From NCBI RefSeq assembly GCF_019734195.1, contig NZ_JAASHM010000022.1:1-54746 (forward strand): a DNA stretch of 54,746 nt, written 5' to 3'. Below the pieces are notes generated by a model. It made no database searches. It saw only the letters and a program-made list of their open reading frames with translations, and was not told where the DNA came from. The DNA is from Clostridium sp. K13 (GTDB lineage Bacteria > Bacillota > Clostridia > Clostridiales > Clostridiaceae). This document shows, piece by piece, positions 1-9,534 of the stretch. Position numbers and translations under genes: made by a program. Positions within the stretch are counted from its first letter, which is position 1. Each line of letters begins with the position of its first letter.

Positions 1-100
1 GGGTATTATTTAGTATCGCAAACCTATTGTATTTCCTTGGGCTGAGAAGAGCAATGTTCATATAACTTAACAGATCGTTTAAAAGTAATGGGGGGTATTT
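1..100. other. Left edge, leader of the first gene
   Basis: No gene is recognised here. The last twenty or so bases (from about 79) are nearly identical to the stretch before the second copy of the following gene at 14002 and contain a G-rich ribosome-binding site at 90-95. Upstream of that the two copies diverge. Confidence 0.5.
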
Positions 101-646
101 ATGAATAATAAGAATATATCAATAGAGTTAAATGAGAAGTATATTAAGGATCTAACTATACTTAAATTAAAAAGAAATTATGGATTTATTGAAAGAGAAG
201 AATTTAGAAATGAACTAATTAATTTAGGAATAAATAATGGTATTTCAGATTATGCAGAGATGTTAACATTTATAGCTTTTAATGTAATAGTAGACAGAAT
301 AGAAGAAATGCAAGGTGATGATAAGGTAAAATTATTATTTAATGAAATTGTAGAGGTTCCCTATGAAGAAGATTTTGTATCAAAGTCTTGTGATGTAGTT
401 TTGTTAGGAAAAGATGTTATAGAGGTAATTACAATAGTACCAGCAGAAAGTAATGCTATAAGGCTATATGAGGATATGGAAATTAAGCTTTTAGGAATAG
501 GAGTTTTAGATAAATATTTATCTAGAATGGAATGCAATAAAATAAGACTTATAACAATTCAACCTAATTTAGATTTATGTTCTATATATGAAACATCTGT
601 AGAGAGTCTATTGCACGAATATGATTTTTCTCTTATATGGGAATAG
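101..646 (+). CDS. Unknown protein, copy 1 of a duplicated gene
   Basis: I do not recognise this 181-aa protein. It is acidic, apparently soluble (no signal peptide or membrane segment) and mixed alpha/beta. An N-terminal helical half ends near IVDRIEEMQGDD, followed by a beta-rich half with CDVVLLGKDVIEVITIV. A second copy at 14002-14553 differs at only about a dozen residues, mostly near the C-terminus (EDMEIKLLGIG versus ENDEIKLLGVG; SVESLL versus TVGRIL), and DNA identity begins just upstream of the ribosome-binding site. Both copies precede a sensor histidine kinase gene, which suggests but does not prove a signalling partnership. The ATG at 101 is preceded by GGGGGG at the right distance. 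It is transcribed alone, with two hairpins following immediately. Confidence 0.8.
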   Translation: MNNKNISIELNEKYIKDLTILKLKRNYGFIEREEFRNELINLGINNGISDYAEMLTFIAFNVIVDRIEEMQGDDKVKLLFNEIVEVPYEEDFVSKSCDVVLLGKDVIEVITIVPAESNAIRLYEDMEIKLLGIGVLDKYLSRMECNKIRLITIQPNLDLCSIYETSVESLLHEYDFSLIWE

Positions 647-647
647 T

Positions 648-665
648 AAACCACTGGTGGTTTTT
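648..665 (+). terminator. Short hairpin right after the stop codon
   Basis: AAACCAC pairs with GTGGTTT across a two-base loop, followed by a run of T. It is short and may act together with the larger hairpin 20 bases downstream. Confidence 0.4.
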
Positions 666-683
666 AAATTTTATAAATTTTCA

Positions 684-730
684 AGTGGCAAGCTTTATGT
701 GAAAAGCATAAAGACTGTCGCTGTTTTTTT
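684..730 (+). terminator. Intrinsic terminator of the shared-core family
   Basis: CTTTATG pairs with CATAAAG, extended by a G-U-tolerant outer stem (GTGGCA with TGTCGC), then seven T. The left arm carries the core GGCAAGCTTTATGTGAAA that recurs in the terminators at 9167 and 13692. Confidence 0.8.
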
Positions 731-1011
731 ATTATATAGATAAGACTGTAAATAGGTTATTCAAAGGGCAAAGCTATGAATAAAATCATAGTTATTCTAA
801 AAATACTTATGAGTATAATGAAGGAAATAATAACGAATATAATATGATAATATTAATGTCATATTAATATAAAATATTCAACTTGAATTTGAATGTAAAT
901 TGATGTAAAGTATTGATTATGTTGTAAAAATGTATGGAAATATAAAACAAGTATTTATTTTATAATATAAATTTAAATTAAAATATAGCTTGAAAATAGA
1001 GAGTTGAGAGA
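731..1011 (+). other. AT-rich intergenic leader of the sensor kinase
   Basis: About 280 bases of very AT-rich sequence with no ORF, RNA or repeat I can support. Several TATAAT-like words are present, but none has a convincing -35 partner. Confidence 0.5.
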
Positions 1012-3381
1012 ATGTTTAGATTATATGAAAAAGAGGAAGAAAATTTAAAAAAGAAAAAGAAAATAAGACTTTTATTAGTAAGTAACTTTATTTTTGCAGT
1101 AGGATTACTTATAGTTATAAGTTTTAGAGAAAATATAATTACTAATACTATTAACAATATTATTAATATAAGTAGATTTAGAGATTTATTGATTATTTGT
1201 AGTTGTTTGAGCTTTATAGCGTACTTGGGATGTGTAATTTATTATATGAGTACAAAAAAACAAATATATTTTATATTATCCTTACTTTACTTAAATTTAT
1301 TTGTAAGTATGATTCTTAATCAATTATACCATAAAGATAGTGTTGATATATTTAATACAATATTTAGAATGATTATATTAATAATGGTTGTAAAAAATAA
1401 AAATTTAATAAAAAATAAAGCATTATTAATAGTTAACGTGAGTGGGATTACTTTAATTAATTTTATACTAGATTACATATTATTAAATTATTTACCTATT
1501 TATAAATATATATATATAGTGCCATTAATTTTATTTATAATAAGTATTTGCTATTTTATATGCACCATATTATTAGCGATTAAAACTTTAAAGGAAGTTG
1601 ATATAATATATTCTTATGTTATAGGAAGCATATATTTATTAATAGTAAGAGGTTTTTATAGAATATTTCAAATATTTGATACAGGTAAGCTTAATAGTGA
1701 ATACTCCAATAATATATTTATTTTATTAACTATGATTTCTTTTACATATATAGTTGTTGGAGCTTTTATACAGATTGTGGTTAATAGTAATGAAAGTGAT
1801 TATTTAGAACAAGAGTTAACTGTTTTCTTTCATATAGCAGAATTTAACTGTAATGATAATATTATATTATTTGATGACTGTGGGAATATGTGTTATGCAA
1901 ATAAGATATTAAGAGAATTATTATGCAAATCTAATGATATAATAAATCAATATAAGGAATTAATAGAAATAATAAAAGAAAATAAGTATAGATTTGAAGA
2001 TTTATATGAAGAATTAAAACATGAAGATTATATCAGGAAAAGCAAGGTCATAGATGATTTAGGAATAGTTATTGATTTACATATTCAAAAGGTTGTAACT
2101 AGAACTAATAAGGAATATTATATGATTAAATTTAATGATATAACTCAAGAGTATAATAAAAATAAGAGTATAAGAGAAAGTGAAAAAGTATTAACTTATA
2201 TTTTAAATAGTATGACAGATATTATAGTGGCAATTGATGATTATGGTAATATTATTTATATGAATAAGGTTGCTATTGATATAATTGGCGAATTAGATTT
2301 TAATAGTAAGAAGATTAATTATTATGATTTAATAAATGATTCTCATAATAGGAATCTTGTTTTAAATACTATAAATGAAAAGGTAACATATACTATAACA
2401 GGTGCTAATGGAGAAGTTAAATTAGAGTCATTTGTTAGTAAAGTAAATAATTTAAAGCTTGGAAAAGTAGGTAAGATGATTATTTCTAGAGATTTAGGGC
2501 GAAAGGAAAACTATGATAATTTACTTTTAGAATATGATAATTTTAAAGAATATGAAAAACGTAAAAGCAACTTTTTCATAAATTTATCGCATGAATTTAA
2601 AACTCCTATTAATGTTATTTTTTCTGCTATGCAATTATTAGAAGTAGCTGATTTAAATAATGAGAGAGAGCTAGTTAATGCTTATAATAAATATAAAAAA
2701 AGTATAAAGTTAAATTGTTTAAGAATGTCTAGGATAGTTACCAATATGATTGATATATTAAGATTTGAATCAGAAGATATGGAAATGCAGTTTTCAAATG
2801 TTAATATTGTACAGCTCATAGAGGAAGTTGTTTTATATATTGCTAAATACTCTATAAATAAAAATATTAATATAATTTTTGATACTGAGTTTGAGGAAAT
2901 GATAATAAGGTGTGATACTAGCAAGATTGTTAGAGTAATTACTAACTTATTATCTAATGCTATTAAGTTTAGCAAGGAAAACAGTGATGTTTATGTAAAT
3001 GTTAAAAGGGAAGAAGTTTTAGTTGAATGTGGGGAAAATTTATTTGAGAAAAAGGACAGTTTAATTATTGAAATAAGGGATACTGGAATAGGAATAAGCA
3101 GTGATATGTGTGAAGCTATTTTTAAACCATTTTCTCAAATTGACACATCTTTAAATAGGAGAAATGAAGGATGTGGAATGGGGTTAAGTATTTCTAAGAA
3201 ATTAGTAGAATTACATGGTGGTAATATTTTAATAGAAAGTGATATTGGACAAGGTAGTAAGTTTAGTATTGTTATGCCAATAAGTAATTTAACTGTTTTT
3301 AATGATGAGAGTGTGGAACAGTATAGTATTGATTTTAAGGAAATAGATACTGAAATATCGGATATTTATGAATTGTATTAG
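1012..3381 (+). CDS. Membrane sensor histidine kinase with PAS domains
   Basis: A 789-aa hybrid-free sensor kinase. Residues about 20-265 form seven or eight hydrophobic segments, resembling the MASE-type membrane sensor domains of clostridial kinases. Two PAS-like regions follow (about 275-380 and 395-500). The HisKA box is NLSHEFKTP with the phospho-acceptor His527. The ATPase domain shows the N-box NLLSNAIKF, the G1 box DTGIGIS and the G2 box GCGMGLSI, so the catalytic core looks intact. There is no receiver domain and no response-regulator gene in the window, so its partner is elsewhere. It is probably a single-gene transcript between hairpins. The ligand is unknown; the nearby beta-glucoside and maltose genes are only circumstantial evidence. 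Confidence 0.9.
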   Translation: MFRLYEKEEENLKKKKKIRLLLVSNFIFAVGLLIVISFRENIITNTINNIINISRFRDLLIICSCLSFIAYLGCVIYYMSTKKQIYFILSLLYLNLFVSMILNQLYHKDSVDIFNTIFRMIILIMVVKNKNLIKNKALLIVNVSGITLINFILDYILLNYLPIYKYIYIVPLILFIISICYFICTILLAIKTLKEVDIIYSYVIGSIYLLIVRGFYRIFQIFDTGKLNSEYSNNIFILLTMISFTYIVVGAFIQIVVNSNESDYLEQELTVFFHIAEFNCNDNIILFDDCGNMCYANKILRELLCKSNDIINQYKELIEIIKENKYRFEDLYEELKHEDYIRKSKVIDDLGIVIDLHIQKVVTRTNKEYYMIKFNDITQEYNKNKSIRESEKVLTYILNSMTDIIVAIDDYGNIIYMNKVAIDIIGELDFNSKKINYYDLINDSHNRNLVLNTINEKVTYTITGANGEVKLESFVSKVNNLKLGKVGKMIISRDLGRKENYDNLLLEYDNFKEYEKRKSNFFINLSHEFKTPINVIFSAMQLLEVADLNNERELVNAYNKYKKSIKLNCLRMSRIVTNMIDILRFESEDMEMQFSNVNIVQLIEEVVLYIAKYSINKNINIIFDTEFEEMIIRCDTSKIVRVITNLLSNAIKFSKENSDVYVNVKREEVLVECGENLFEKKDSLIIEIRDTGIGISSDMCEAIFKPFSQIDTSLNRRNEGCGMGLSISKKLVELHGGNILIESDIGQGSKFSIVMPISNLTVFNDESVEQYSIDFKEIDTEISDIYELY

Positions 3382-3410
3382 GATGATTTCCTCCGGTGCT
3401 AATCCAAAAA

Positions 3411-3439
3411 TTGACTTGTATTTAATGATATGCTAAGAT
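3411..3439 (+). promoter_or_regulatory. Sigma-A-type promoter for the RAT-controlled EIIC
   Basis: TTGACT, a 17-base spacer, then TAAGAT. It lies 20 bases upstream of the antiterminator hairpin, which is the expected arrangement for LicT/BglG-controlled leaders. Confidence 0.75.
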
Positions 3440-3459
3440 AGCCATGTAGTTAGCATTTA

Positions 3460-3489
3460 GACATGTTACTGGTAAAGCAGGCAAGATCT
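3460..3489 (+). promoter_or_regulatory. RAT ribonucleic antiterminator (LicT target) 1
   Basis: The core ATGTTACTGGTAAAGCAGGC, followed by AAGATCT, matches the known bgl-type RAT layout (GTTACT, short loop, GCAGGCAAAACC). Its 3' end overlaps the left arm of the terminator at 3484, so forming one should prevent the other. LicT encoded at 8315 is the likely binder. Confidence 0.85.
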
Positions 3490-3538
3490 AATAAAATGAC
3501 ACATTTATTTGTGTTACTTTTATTGGGTCTTTTTTTTA
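3484..3538 (+). terminator. RAT-controlled leader terminator 1
   Basis: AAGATCTAATAAAA pairs with TTTTATTGGGTCTT, with GACACA/TGTT at the tip, followed by eight T. It is the competing structure to the RAT and sits ahead of the EIIC gene rather than after a gene. Confidence 0.85.
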
Positions 3539-3578
3539 TGCAAATACTAGGGAAATATGTAAATAGCTAATTTTACTT

Positions 3579-3616
3579 CCTGTGGAATTAATCCGTTTAT
3601 TGGATTAATTCTGCAG
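3579..3616 (+). repeat. Unexplained 16-bp hairpin between leader and EIIC gene
   Basis: CCTGTGGAATTAATCC pairs with GGATTAATTCTGCAGG with one G-U or mismatch position, around a six-base loop. No T-run follows, so it is not a terminator. It ends about 16 bases before the ribosome-binding site of the next gene. Confidence 0.7.
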
Positions 3617-3648
3617 GTAATATTAATTAGGTAGGGGTGGATTTTATT

Positions 3649-4383
3649 ATGAAAAAGCATAATGAAGTAGAAATTAATGAAGTTAATAAACTAAAAGTAG
3701 GTGTAGTAATACTTGATTTTGTAGTATCAGTATTTCAACCGTTAGTTCCAGTAGTAGCAGGGGCAGGGATGTTAAAGTCTGTACTTTTATTATTAAATAT
3801 GATTGGAGTATTAGATAAATCACATAGTATGTATATATTATTTAGTACTATAGCTGATGTAGGATTTTATTTCTTGCCAATATTCATAGCTAGTACAACA
3901 GCTGAAAAGTTAAAGTGTAATAAGCTTATGTCAATTGCAGTAGTTGGAGTTTTAATTTTACCTGCTATGAATAGTTTAATGGCAGATGGAATCACCATAT
4001 TTGCAGCAGCAGTACGTTCAAAGGATGAACAAAGTAATTCTACAGCAATATCAGCTGGGATTTCTGCATTGTTTGGAATAACTGAACCAGCTATTTTTGG
4101 TTTAGCATTTCAAAATAAAAAAGTACTAATGAGTGTTATGTCTGGAAGTATTATTGGTGCTATATTTATTGGAGTAGTTGGGATTAGAGGATATGCAGTA
4201 GTTCTGCCTGGACTTGCAAGTATTTCTATGTTTATTTCTGATGAGTTACCTAGAAATATTTTATATGCTATAAGTGGCGCAGTTATAGCATTTGGTTCAT
4301 CTTTTATTATTACATTATTACTTTGGAAAAAAGAAAAAACAGAGTCAAAGATATATACAGAAAAAGTAGAAATGGCAGTATAA
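3649..4383 (+). pseudogene. Internally deleted beta-glucoside PTS EIIC
   Basis: A 244-aa protein aligning with the EIIC part of the intact BglF at 4713. It keeps the start of EIIC (FQPLVPVVAGAGMLKSVL, then FYFLPIFIASTTAEKLKCN) and the end (GISALFGITEPAIFGLAF to the last membrane segments). About 150 central residues are missing between MADGITIF and AAAVRSKDEQ, including most transport helices and the substrate site. The EIIB and EIIA domains are absent. The reading frame is preserved. An upstream GTG at 3637 overlaps the G-rich ribosome-binding site (3632-3640), so ATG 3649 is chosen. The promoter, RAT and terminator ahead of it look complete, so it may still be expressed under LicT control. 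It is unlikely to transport sugar. Confidence 0.75.
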
Positions 4384-4403
4384 TAAAAAAATAATATTAA
4401 CTA

Positions 4404-4432
4404 TTGCGTAATTTAAATAAGTATGATATATT
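4404..4432 (+). promoter_or_regulatory. Promoter of the bglF operon
   Basis: TTGCGT, a 17-base spacer, then TATATT, located 50 bases upstream of the second RAT. Confidence 0.65.
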
Positions 4433-4481
4433 AACAGTAACAAACGTGGTAAACAATTACATACAGCTTTGAGTTTTTATT

Positions 4482-4512
4482 AAGGCATGTTACTGATAAT
4501 GCAGGCAAGACC
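4482..4512 (+). promoter_or_regulatory. RAT ribonucleic antiterminator (LicT target) 2
   Basis: ATGTTACTGATAATGCAGGC followed by AAGACC matches the RAT core seen at 3460 almost base for base. Its 3' end is the left arm of the following terminator, giving the standard mutually exclusive switch that admits polymerase into bglF when beta-glucosides are present. Confidence 0.9.
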
Positions 4513-4583
4513 AAGATAGAAATGATTTATTTTTCGTAGATTGAATTCTATAGAAATAGTCATTTTATTTTGGTCTTTTTTTG
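4506..4583 (+). terminator. RAT-controlled leader terminator 2
   Basis: AAGACCAAGATAGAAATGA pairs with TCATTTTATTTTGGTCTT around a long loop containing a secondary hairpin (GATTGAATTC region), then a run of seven T. It lies 130 bases before the bglF start. Confidence 0.85.
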
Positions 4584-4712
4584 TATTCTAAAATATATCG
4601 AAAGATATTAAAGAGAGATTTTAAGAAATTAAAATCATCAAAAGAAAACGTTTTTTAAAAATTGATTACTTTTAAGTAATTTTCATTAAGAGTAAAAATG
4701 GAGGGATAAGAA

Positions 4713-6599
4713 ATGGATTATAAAAAAGTTGGACTAGGTGTTCTTCAATTAGTAGGAGGAGCATCTAACGTAAGCAAATTAACACATTGTGCTACTAGAT
4801 TAAGATTTGAATTAAAGGATATGTCTAATGTACAGGTTAATAAAATTGAAAAATTAGCAGGTGTAATATCTGTAGTAAATAAGGGTGGACAATTCCAAGT
4901 AGTTATAGGTAATGAGGTTCAAACTGCTTATAGAGCAATATTAAATAAATTAGGAAATAAGCCATCAAGTAATAAAGATTCTAACAAGAAGAAGGAAAAG
5001 CAAGGATTAGTTTCAGAATTTATCAGTGTTATTTCAACTACATTTACACCAATGATTCCAGCAATCACTGGAGCTGGGATGATAAAAGCCTTACTTGCAA
5101 TATTAACACTTACAGGTGTTTTAACTAGTGATAGTAATACTTATGTTTTATTAGATACAATATCAGATGCAGCATTTTACTTTATGCCAATATTATTAGC
5201 ATATGGAGCTGCAATTAAGTTTGAATGTAATCCAATTTTAGCTATTACTATAGCAGGAGTTTTATTACATCCTAACTTAGGTAGTCTTTTAGCATCAGGA
5301 GAATCCATAAACTTTATAGGAGTGCCTGTTAGATTAACTGATTATGCAGGATCTGTATTACCAATAATTATTACAGTATGGGCAATGTCTTATATTGAAC
5401 GTTTTGCAGAAAAGGTATCACCATCAATTATAAAGTTCTTTACAAAACCATTATTAATATTACTTTTAACAGCACCTTTGGCGTTAATAGTAATAGGACC
5501 TTTTGGAACTTACTTAAATGATTTAGTTGCTGCAGGAGCAGAATTTATAAATGGAAAAGCAAGCTGGTTAATTCCTTTCTTAATGGGAGCGCTTCAACCA
5601 TTCCTAGTAGTAACAGGTACAGCTTGGGCAATGACACCAATTGCTACTATGCAATTATCTAATTTAGGATCAGAATCAGTTAACGGACCTGGTATGTTAG
5701 CATCTAACATAGCTCAAGGTGGAGCAACATTAGCAGTTGCAATGAAAACTAAGAATAAATCATTAAAACAATTAGCAGCATCTTCAGGGTTCACAGCAGT
5801 TTTAGGTATTACTGAGCCATCTCTATATGGTGTAACATTAAAGCTTAAAAAGCCTTTAATTGCAGCAATGATAGGTGGAGGAATAGCAGGTATATATGCA
5901 GGTGCAGTAGGACTTGTAAGATATGCATTTGTATCACCAGGATTAGCAGCATTACCAGCATTTATAGGTGAAAATCCAATGAATATAGTTCATGCTATAG
6001 TAACTTGTTTAATAGCATTTGGAGTAACATTTGTATTAACTTGGATTATAGGATTTGATGACCCTGTTGAAGAAGAGGAAGAAGTAAGTGAAGAAGAAAC
6101 AGTAGCTTCAGTAAAAGAAGAAGTTGCAGTAGATAATTTTTCTGAATTAGTTATTAAGAGTCCATTAAAGGGAAAAGTAATACCTTTATCAGAAGTAAAT
6201 GACGATGTTTTCTCAGCTGAAATTTTAGGAAAAGGTGTAGCAATAATACCAGAAGAAGGTGTAGTTGTTTCACCAGTAGAGGGAACTGTAGAGGTTGTAT
6301 TAGAATCTAAACATGCAGTTGCATTAAAGAGTAAAGAAGGCGTGGATATTTTAATACATGTTGGAATTGACACTGTAAATTTAGCAGGTAAACATTATAA
6401 TAGTTTTGTAAATGCTGGACAACAAGTTAAAGTTGGAGACAAATTATTAGAGTTTGAAAAAGATGAAATAATAAAAGCTGGATATGAAGTAGTAACACCA
6501 GTATTAATTTGTAACTCAAATGAATTTAAAGATGTTGAAAAGTTAAAAACTAATAAGTCAACTAAGTTCAGTGAAGATATATTAAGAGTAATTAAATAA
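4713..6599 (+). CDS. bglF: Beta-glucoside PTS transporter EIIBCA
   Basis: A 628-aa membrane permease that imports and phosphorylates beta-glucosides using phosphate from HPr. The EIIB domain is at about 1-85, with phospho-cysteine C26 in HCATRLRF. A linker leads to the EIIC domain at about 105-455, with roughly ten membrane segments and the GITEPSLYG motif. An acidic Glu-rich linker precedes the EIIA domain (about 485-628), with the phospho-histidine H549 in ILIHVGIDTV. All three phosphotransfer sites are present and the length is normal for BglF/BglP. The ribosome-binding site GGAGGGA is at about 4701. It is followed by the GH1 hydrolase and LicT and is controlled by the upstream RAT switch; LicT activity would itself be set by BglF-dependent phosphorylation. 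This is the intact paralogue of the deleted EIIC at 3649. Confidence 0.96.
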   Translation: MDYKKVGLGVLQLVGGASNVSKLTHCATRLRFELKDMSNVQVNKIEKLAGVISVVNKGGQFQVVIGNEVQTAYRAILNKLGNKPSSNKDSNKKKEKQGLVSEFISVISTTFTPMIPAITGAGMIKALLAILTLTGVLTSDSNTYVLLDTISDAAFYFMPILLAYGAAIKFECNPILAITIAGVLLHPNLGSLLASGESINFIGVPVRLTDYAGSVLPIIITVWAMSYIERFAEKVSPSIIKFFTKPLLILLLTAPLALIVIGPFGTYLNDLVAAGAEFINGKASWLIPFLMGALQPFLVVTGTAWAMTPIATMQLSNLGSESVNGPGMLASNIAQGGATLAVAMKTKNKSLKQLAASSGFTAVLGITEPSLYGVTLKLKKPLIAAMIGGGIAGIYAGAVGLVRYAFVSPGLAALPAFIGENPMNIVHAIVTCLIAFGVTFVLTWIIGFDDPVEEEEEVSEEETVASVKEEVAVDNFSELVIKSPLKGKVIPLSEVNDDVFSAEILGKGVAIIPEEGVVVSPVEGTVEVVLESKHAVALKSKEGVDILIHVGIDTVNLAGKHYNSFVNAGQQVKVGDKLLEFEKDEIIKAGYEVVTPVLICNSNEFKDVEKLKTNKSTKFSEDILRVIK

Positions 6600-6624
6600 T
6601 TAAAATAAATTAGAGAATTAAATG

Positions 6625-6695
6625 AGGGTACATCGAAATAGAGTATAAAATAATAATATATTAGTTATTATTTTAGAAATATTTTGGTGTAGCCC
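6625..6695 (+). repeat. Long stem-loop between bglF and the GH1 gene
   Basis: AAAATAATAA pairs perfectly with TTATTATTTT at the tip, and the outer AGGGTACA region pairs imperfectly with TGTAGCCCT. No T-run follows, so an mRNA stabilising or processing role in the operon is more likely than termination. Confidence 0.6.
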
Positions 6696-6726
6696 TAATC
6701 TATTATGATTTTAAATTAGGAGGTAA

Positions 6727-8142
<1,416 letters not shown>

Positions 8143-8314
8143 TATATTAATATAAGTATTATATTGGTAGTAATAGAAAGTTAGTATAAGAAGTTAATTT
8201 AGATAAGTAACAAGTTTGGATAAGTAGTATATTATGAGCTATAAGTTATAGGATTAGATTTATTTAGAATGAAGACTCAACAATTATTTATTACTCGAGA
8301 TAAGGATGAATAGT

Positions 8315-9142
8315 ATGGAAATAATAAAAGTTATGAATAATAGCCTTGTTTTTGTAAAGGACAATAATGATAATGAAATAATAGTTATGGGTAAGGGTAT
8401 TGGGTTTATGAAGAAGGTTGGAGAAAGCATAGATTCAACGAAAATAGAAAAAGTATTTACATTAAAAGATGATGATGCTAAAAAGAAGTATTTTAGATCA
8501 ATGGAAGATATCAGTAGTGAATATGTTGATATCACAAATGATATAGTAAGGTATGCAACTGATAAATTAAAATGTAAATTAAATGATAATGTATTTATTT
8601 CACTTATTGATCATATAGCCTTTGCAATAGAAAGATATAATAATAATGTGAGCTTACAAAATAGACTATTATGGGAAGTTAAAAAGTTTTATCCAGAGGA
8701 ATTTAAGGTAGGTCTTTATGCAGTTGATAAAATAAATGATGTTTTGAATATTAGTCTGCCGGAAGAGGAAGCAGGAAATATAGCCTTTCATATTGTAAAT
8801 GCTCAAAGTGAAAATGCTGAAATGGAAAATACAATTTTTATGGTTAAGATGATGAAGGATATCCTTAATATTATTAAATATGATTTAAAGATTACTTTAG
8901 ATAAGGATTCGTTAAGTTATTCAAGATTTATAACTCATTTACAGTTTTTCTTGCAAAGAGTAATAGAAGGAAAGTTAAGTGATAGTAAAAATGGTTTTAT
9001 TTTAGAGCAAATACAAACTCAATATCCTGATAAGGTTAATTGTGCTAGAAATATTAAGAGTTATGTAGAAAAGATTTTAGATATAGAAGTTAGTGATGAT
9101 GAAGTTCTGTATTTATCTATGCATATAATCAGAGTTTCATAG
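8315..9142 (+). CDS. licT: LicT/BglG-type transcription antiterminator
   Basis: A 275-aa RNA-binding regulator. The N-terminal co-antiterminator domain (about 1-55; MEIIKVMNNSLVFV, GKGIGF) binds RAT hairpins. Two PTS regulation domains follow (about 65-165 and 170-275) with candidate phospho-histidines in LIDHIAFAIE, NIAFHIVNA, RFITHLQFF and LSMHIIRVS. The in-frame ATG at 8306 overlaps the AAGGA ribosome-binding site, and family alignment favours ATG 8315. The two RATs at 3460 and 4482 are its obvious targets, so it should switch on both the deleted EIIC and bglF-bglH when beta-glucosides are imported. It ends at a strong terminator. Confidence 0.95.
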   Translation: MEIIKVMNNSLVFVKDNNDNEIIVMGKGIGFMKKVGESIDSTKIEKVFTLKDDDAKKKYFRSMEDISSEYVDITNDIVRYATDKLKCKLNDNVFISLIDHIAFAIERYNNNVSLQNRLLWEVKKFYPEEFKVGLYAVDKINDVLNISLPEEEAGNIAFHIVNAQSENAEMENTIFMVKMMKDILNIIKYDLKITLDKDSLSYSRFITHLQFFLQRVIEGKLSDSKNGFILEQIQTQYPDKVNCARNIKSYVEKILDIEVSDDEVLYLSMHIIRVS

Positions 9143-9166
9143 CAGTTCAAATGACAAATTTGTTTG

Positions 9167-9213
9167 CAGAGGCAAGCTTATGTGAAATCACATAGGACTT
9201 GTCTCTGTTTTTT
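9167..9213 (+). terminator. Intrinsic terminator after licT
   Basis: CAGAG-CAAG-TATGTG pairs with CACATA-CTTG-CTCTG, then six T. It contains the core GGCAAGCTTATGTGAAA shared with the hairpins at 684 and 13692. Confidence 0.85.
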
Positions 9214-9224
9214 GCAATAAAAAA

Positions 9225-9248
9225 GACTACAGTGGGGGAACTGCAGTC
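9225..9248 (+). repeat. Small hairpin with GGGGGA loop, unexplained
   Basis: GACTACAGT pairs with ACTGCAGTC (one mismatch) around GGGGGA. The word GGGGGAAC recurs 21 bases later (9257-9264), and GCTATA at 9249 can pair with TATAGC at about 9291. It may be a structured leader or a small RNA end; no family is recognised. Confidence 0.5.
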
Positions 9249-9492
9249 GCTATATAGGGGGAACGAGGTTTAAGTTAATATCTCTATATTTATAGCTTGA
9301 CCATATTTGAAATTTTTATACAGTAATTTTAAAAAACTTTTTGAATTTTTGTAAAAACTTTATATTCTAAGTATTCAGATCAAGTAATACAAAGAGCAGT
9401 TACTAAGTTTAGTATATAAAATAGAAGAAATCAGTAAGTTAAAGAGTTTTCAGAGTAAAGTCATATGTGAAATATCATATTTTATGTGAAAA

Positions 9493-9520
9493 GTAACAAA
9501 GTACAATACTAATCACTAAA
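9493..9520 (+). promoter_or_regulatory. 28-base element, candidate maltose-regulator operator 1
   Basis: GTAACAAAGTA-CAA-TACTA-A-TCACTAAA; identical to the element at 11236 except at four positions, and containing the dyad AGTA-n3-TACT. It lies 90 bases before the EIICB start. The RpiR-type regulator at 12894 is the natural candidate to bind it. Confidence 0.5.
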
Positions 9521-9534
9521 CCTTTACAATTTAT

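Larger units (their letters stand above)
4384..4712 (+). other. Regulatory leader of bglF
   Basis: This 329-base gap holds the promoter, RAT and terminator listed separately. Between the terminator and the gene there is an AACGTT-centred stretch (about 4643-4656), a poor match to a CcpA cre site. Nothing else was recognised. Confidence 0.6.

Noticed and set aside
2682..2975. Minus-strand 97-aa frame inside the sensor kinase
   Set aside because: Overlaps the conserved HisKA/ATPase coding region, has no ribosome-binding site, and its hydrophobic look is the usual antisense of AT-rich helical code.
4643..4656. AACGTT-centred possible cre site before bglF
   Set aside because: Too few matches to the cre consensus at the fixed outer positions.
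5990..6373. Minus-strand 127-aa Ser/Thr-rich frame within bglF
   Set aside because: Antisense of the EIIA domain and Glu-rich linker; no start signals.
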